64,000 nt of DNA from JBCCGI01 sp039029355 (GTDB taxonomy: Bacteria; Planctomycetota; UBA1135; GCA-002686595), in contig JBCCGI010000001.1 in NCBI GenBank assembly GCA_039029355.1, positions 124,001 to 188,000 on the forward strand. Reading direction: 5' to 3'. Shown one piece after another: positions 60,979 through 64,000 of this stretch. A model generated the notes under the pieces. The model saw nothing but the letters and a program-made list of their open reading frames with translations. It was not told the DNA's origin and ran no database searches. The translations under genes and the position numbers were made by a program. Numbering within the stretch: position 1 is the first letter of the stretch; every line of letters begins with the position of its first letter.

Positions 60979-61677
60979 GTGACCCCCGATTTGCGCGCGC
61001 TGATTATCGACGACGATTCCGACTTCCTGGTCTTCATCTCCACGTCTCTCGACGAGGCCGGCGTAGACCACGTGACCGCCCCCAACGCCGAAGAAGGACT
61101 TCGCATCCTCGACGACGAGGCCAGCGGGACCTTCGACATCGTTCTGCTCGACGTCACCATGCCGGGTCGCTCGGGGTGGGACGTCCTGATGGAGGTCCGC
61201 GAGAAGGGCAACGAGGTCCCGGTGATCTTCGTGACGTCGCTCGCGATGGTCGAGCAGCGCGTCAAAGGCCTGGAGCTCGGCGCGGACGACTACCTGGTCA
61301 AGCCCTTCGAGTTCGAGGAGCTGATCGCGCGCATGAACGCGGTCATCCGGCGCCGCAACTCGCTGGCGCCGATCGACTACGGCGACGTGCACCTCGACCT
61401 GGTCCGCCGCAAGGTGAAGCGCGCGGGCAACGCGATCGACCTGACGCCGCGGGAATACGACCTGCTGGTCGCGCTGGTCCGAGCCGACGGCGAGGTGCTG
61501 TCGCGCGAGGATCTCCTGCGGGAGGTCTGGGACATCGACTTCAACCCTGGGACGAACGCCGTCGACGTCCATCTAGGCAGGCTCCGCAAGAAGCTGGATC
61601 GCCACGGACGGATGCTGATCGAGACCGTCTGGGGCGAGGGTTATCGGATCCGCAGGGCCGAGCCCACCCAGTCCTGA
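60979..61677 (+). CDS. OmpR/PhoB-type response regulator
   Basis: 232 aa from the GTG at 60979 (GTG at 60934 would add 15 residues). Receiver domain LRALIIDDDSDF, phosphoacceptor Asp in VLLDVTMPG, switch Thr in FVTS and Lys in LVKPF. C-terminal winged helix LTPREYDLLVALVRADGEVLSREDLL ... VDVHLGRLRKKLD ... ETVWGEGYRI. No histidine kinase is adjacent, so it is an orphan here. It is followed, 80 bases on, by coiled-coil and GTPase genes that may be its context. Confidence 0.92.
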   Translation: MTPDLRALIIDDDSDFLVFISTSLDEAGVDHVTAPNAEEGLRILDDEASGTFDIVLLDVTMPGRSGWDVLMEVREKGNEVPVIFVTSLAMVEQRVKGLELGADDYLVKPFEFEELIARMNAVIRRRNSLAPIDYGDVHLDLVRRKVKRAGNAIDLTPREYDLLVALVRADGEVLSREDLLREVWDIDFNPGTNAVDVHLGRLRKKLDRHGRMLIETVWGEGYRIRRAEPTQS

Positions 61678-61757
61678 CACCGCCCCCCGCGGAGCTTCGC
61701 CGAAGCCCCGCTCTGCGCATTTCGGTTACCAAGAAGCGAAGAAAGAACGCTAGCAAC

Positions 61758-62285
61758 ATGGCCCCCCAGTCCGACCCCAAGGAAGACAACCTCGAGAAGG
61801 TCCGCGACCTGCTCTTCGGGAAAGAGGCGCAGAAGTCCGCCAAGCGCATCACGCAGCTCGAGCAGAAGGTCACCCGCGAGCTCGCGGACGTCCGCAAGGA
61901 CCTGAAGCGGCAGATGGACTCGCTCGAGGACTACGTGCGCGGCGAGATCGAGACGCTGCTCGAGCGCATCTCCGACGAGAAGCTCGCCCGCGAGGCCGAG
62001 AAGAAGGAGCTTTCGGCGCGCATCACCGAGACCGGGCGCGCCGTCGGCAAGCGCGTGACCGCGTTGCAGGACCAGACCGCCGCCAACTTCCGCGAGCATC
62101 GCAAGCAGCTCTTGGAGCAATCGAAGGCGCTGCGGGGCGAGATCGAGCAGGGCCGCGAAGAGCTCGGGGCGGAGGTCGACGAGGAGCTCGCCGAGCTGCG
62201 GGAAAGCTCTATTCCCCGGGCCGAGCTCGCTCAATTCCTCGCCGACCTGGCGATGAAGCTGGGCGGCAAAGGCGCCGGGAAATGA
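61758..62285 (+). CDS. Coiled-coil protein with N-terminal VRxLLxGxE motif
   Basis: 175 aa soluble, highly charged and predicted coiled coil along most of its length (about 25-150). Its first 30 residues (NLEKVRDLLFGKEAQ) share a motif LxxVRxLLxGxE with the N-terminal part of the next protein. Such a shared docking motif suggests a common partner, for example the small GTPase two genes downstream. No enzyme domain. Confidence 0.65.
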   Translation: MAPQSDPKEDNLEKVRDLLFGKEAQKSAKRITQLEQKVTRELADVRKDLKRQMDSLEDYVRGEIETLLERISDEKLAREAEKKELSARITETGRAVGKRVTALQDQTAANFREHRKQLLEQSKALRGEIEQGREELGAEVDEELAELRESSIPRAELAQFLADLAMKLGGKGAGK

Positions 62286-62343
62286 CTCAACTCCGTTAGG
62301 GGTATAGAATGGGCGGGTCGGCTTCGGCCGATAAGAGCAGCCC

Positions 62344-63768
62344 ATGAACCCTGGCGAAGAGCCCTTGGCGCGTCCGCGCGTCCAGCCCCCCGCGTTGGGG
62401 AACGGCAGCCTTCCGCCCGAGCGGCCCGAGCAGCCCGAGCGAAACGGCAGTGCCGACGCAGACGAGTTGGACGAGGTGCGTCGGCTGCTGCTCGGCCCCG
62501 AGCAGCAGCGCCTCGAGCGCCTGGAAGACCGCGGCCTGGACGCGAAGGAGCTGGCCGACGTGCTCGGCCCCGCCGTGCGGATGAGCTCCGCGCGCGACGA
62601 CCAGCTCAGCAAGGCGCTCGCACCGACGATCGAGACGTCGATCCAGCACTCGGTGCGCCGCAACCCGAAGGCGCTGGCGGACGCGATCTTCCCCTCGCTC
62701 GGGCCGGCGATCCGCAAGTCGATCCGGCACTCGCTCTCGACGATGATCGAGAGCTTCAACCAGATCCTCGAGAACACCTTCTCGGTGCGCGGCCTGAAGT
62801 GGCGCCTCGAGGCCTACCGCACCGGCCGGCCGTTCTCCGAGGTCGCGCTGATGCACAGCCTGGTGTATCGCGTCGAGCAGGTCTTCCTGATCCACCGCGA
62901 GGACGGGCTGCTGCTGCAGCACGTGGTCGCGCCCGCCGTCCCAGCGCAGGACGCGGACATGGTGACGGCGATGCTGACCGCGATCCGTCAGTTCGCGCGC
63001 GACTCGTTCCCGGGCAGCGCGGGCGAGGCGGGCGGCCAGCTGCCGCTCGGCGAGCAGCGCTTGGTCATCGCCGATGGTCCCGAGGCGATCCTCGCGGCGC
63101 TCGTGCGCGGGATCCCGCCGCTCGACCTCCAGGAGCGGATCGAGGAACGCTTGGCCGAGGTCCATTCGACCTGCGCGGACGAGCTCGCCGAGTACGACGG
63201 CGACGACGTCGCGTTCGAGCCGGCGCGGCCGCTGCTGGAAGAGCTGCTCGAGCAGAAGGTCCGCGAGCACCAGCGCAAGACGCGCGTGTCCGCGCCGCTG
63301 GCTGGCGTCGCGGTGGTGCTCGTGCTGCTGGTGATCCTCGCCGCGCGGGCCTTCTTCGCGTCGCGCGCCCAGGAGACCGAGTTCCAAAGCCTTGTCGAGC
63401 GCGTATCCGCCGAGCCCGGGCTGTTCGTCGTCGAGTCGCGCCGCGACGGCGACGAGGTCTGGATCTCCGGTCTGCGCGACCCCGCAGCGCGCGACCCGGA
63501 GCAGGTCGCCGCCGACGCGAGCATCGACAAGATCATCGTCCACTGGAGCTGGCAGACCTTCCACTCCATGGAGCCGGGCATGGTCCTCGCCCGCATCGAG
63601 AGCGCGCTGATGCCGCCTTCGGGGGTGGTGCTCGTGCTCGACGACGGCGTGCTCGAGCTGCACGGGGCGGCGCCGGAGGCGTGGCTCGAGCAGGTGCGCA
63701 CCCTCGCGCCGGCCCTCGGCGCAAGATGGGTCGACGAGAGCGGGCTGGCCGCGGTGGACGGCGAGTGA
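62344..63768 (+). CDS. Membrane-anchored protein with N-terminal cytoplasmic domain and C-terminal domain outside
   Basis: 474 aa. A Pro-rich start, then the motif LDEVRRLLLGPEQ (about 42-54), a large soluble domain (about 60-315, with the repeated SIQHSVRRNPKALADAIFP / SIRHSLSTMIESF segments), one membrane segment (about 320-337, GVAVVLVLLVILAARAF) and a C-terminal region (about 340-474) with BON/OmpA-neighbour-like strands. No catalytic site was recognised. It overlaps the GTPase gene by GTGA, so the two are translationally coupled and probably form one membrane-linked signalling unit. Confidence 0.65.
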   Translation: MNPGEEPLARPRVQPPALGNGSLPPERPEQPERNGSADADELDEVRRLLLGPEQQRLERLEDRGLDAKELADVLGPAVRMSSARDDQLSKALAPTIETSIQHSVRRNPKALADAIFPSLGPAIRKSIRHSLSTMIESFNQILENTFSVRGLKWRLEAYRTGRPFSEVALMHSLVYRVEQVFLIHREDGLLLQHVVAPAVPAQDADMVTAMLTAIRQFARDSFPGSAGEAGGQLPLGEQRLVIADGPEAILAALVRGIPPLDLQERIEERLAEVHSTCADELAEYDGDDVAFEPARPLLEELLEQKVREHQRKTRVSAPLAGVAVVLVLLVILAARAFFASRAQETEFQSLVERVSAEPGLFVVESRRDGDEVWISGLRDPAARDPEQVAADASIDKIIVHWSWQTFHSMEPGMVLARIESALMPPSGVVLVLDDGVLELHGAAPEAWLEQVRTLAPALGARWVDESGLAAVDGE

Positions 63769-64000
63769 TCCGCCGCAAGGTCTGCATGCTGGGCGCGTTC
63801 GCGGTCGGCAAGACCAGCCTGGTGGAGCGCTTCGTACACAGCATCTTCTCCGAGGACTACCTCACCACCGTCGGCGTGCGCATCGAGAAGAAGGAGCTCT
63901 CGGTCGACGGAGTCGAGGTCGTGCTCGTCATCTGGGACCTGCACGGCGACGACGACTTCCAGCAGGTCCGCAGCTCCTACGTGCGCGGCTCTTCCGGCTT
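63765..64000 (+). CDS. Rab/Ras-like small GTPase (cut by the window end)
   Basis: Partial, 78 codons visible. It begins with GTG at 63765, overlapping the previous stop. P-loop GAFAVGKTSL, a switch-I-like YLTTVGVRI and the G3 motif IWDLHGDD are readable; the later base-specificity motifs lie beyond the window. Bacterial members of this group (MglA- or Rab-like) act in polarity, vesicle or envelope organisation. The linkage to the coiled-coil and membrane proteins upstream suggests they are its effectors or regulators. Confidence 0.85.
   Translation, partial: MIRRKVCMLGAFAVGKTSLVERFVHSIFSEDYLTTVGVRIEKKELSVDGVEVVLVIWDLHGDDDFQQVRSSYVRGSSG

Overview
The window is GC-rich chromosomal DNA, densely packed with genes on both strands and with very short intergenic gaps. 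No rRNA, tRNA, CRISPR array, transposase or phage gene was recognised. A Planctomycetota-like bacterium is the best guess. The reasons are a membrane Ser/Thr kinase fused to a formylglycine-enzyme-like domain next to a small ECF sigma factor, a DUF1736/TMTC-type membrane protein, large exported proteins of unknown role, a Rab-like small GTPase, many GTG/TTG starts and frequent start/stop overlaps. This placement is inference; no ribosomal marker is present.

Layout. 1-9 kb: a flavin oxidase whose domains are in permuted order, coupled to an MFS transporter; an exported thioredoxin-fold protein; an M24 peptidase and a zinc-ribbon membrane protein divergent from an SPFH/zinc-ribbon protein; and a DMT exporter. 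8.7-12.3 kb: an ArsR-type regulator followed by overlapping pstS-pstC-pstA-pstB without phoU. 12.3-20 kb: an SGNH hydrolase, a GNAT acetyltransferase, archease-RtcB (RNA repair), a sulfatase-fold lipoprotein and a TrpD2-like protein.

20.1-35.1 kb is the most striking part. It is one minus-strand operon of ten consecutive exported amidohydrolase-fold genes carrying eleven amidohydrolase-like domains. They are called AH1 to AH10 here in transcription order. Only three adjacent genes (AH6, AH7, AH8) keep the HxH, His, His and Asp metal-ligand set. The other seven genes have replaced it but keep the C-terminal family signature, and several carry highly charged Lys/Asp/Glu insertions. This looks like a mixed enzyme and pseudoenzyme assembly in the cell envelope.

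35.5-44.2 kb is a nucleoside and deoxynucleoside catabolism region: an RpiB-like isomerase, DeoC, purine nucleoside phosphorylase, NupC transporter, thymidine phosphorylase and phosphopentomutase. RpiB and DeoC each carry an N-terminal extension beginning with a possible amphipathic helix, as enzymes targeted to sugar-phosphate microcompartments do. No shell gene lies in the window.

44.2-64 kb: small proteins including a CxxCH lipoprotein; a degenerate squalene/phytoene-synthase-like protein; a Kelch-type secreted protein; the kinase/sigma pair; two exported metalloprotease-like proteins, one with a broken zinc motif; a cyclase-family protein; a DinB, DUF692 and partner unit; and a signalling cluster of response regulator, coiled-coil protein, membrane protein and small GTPase, the last cut by the window end.
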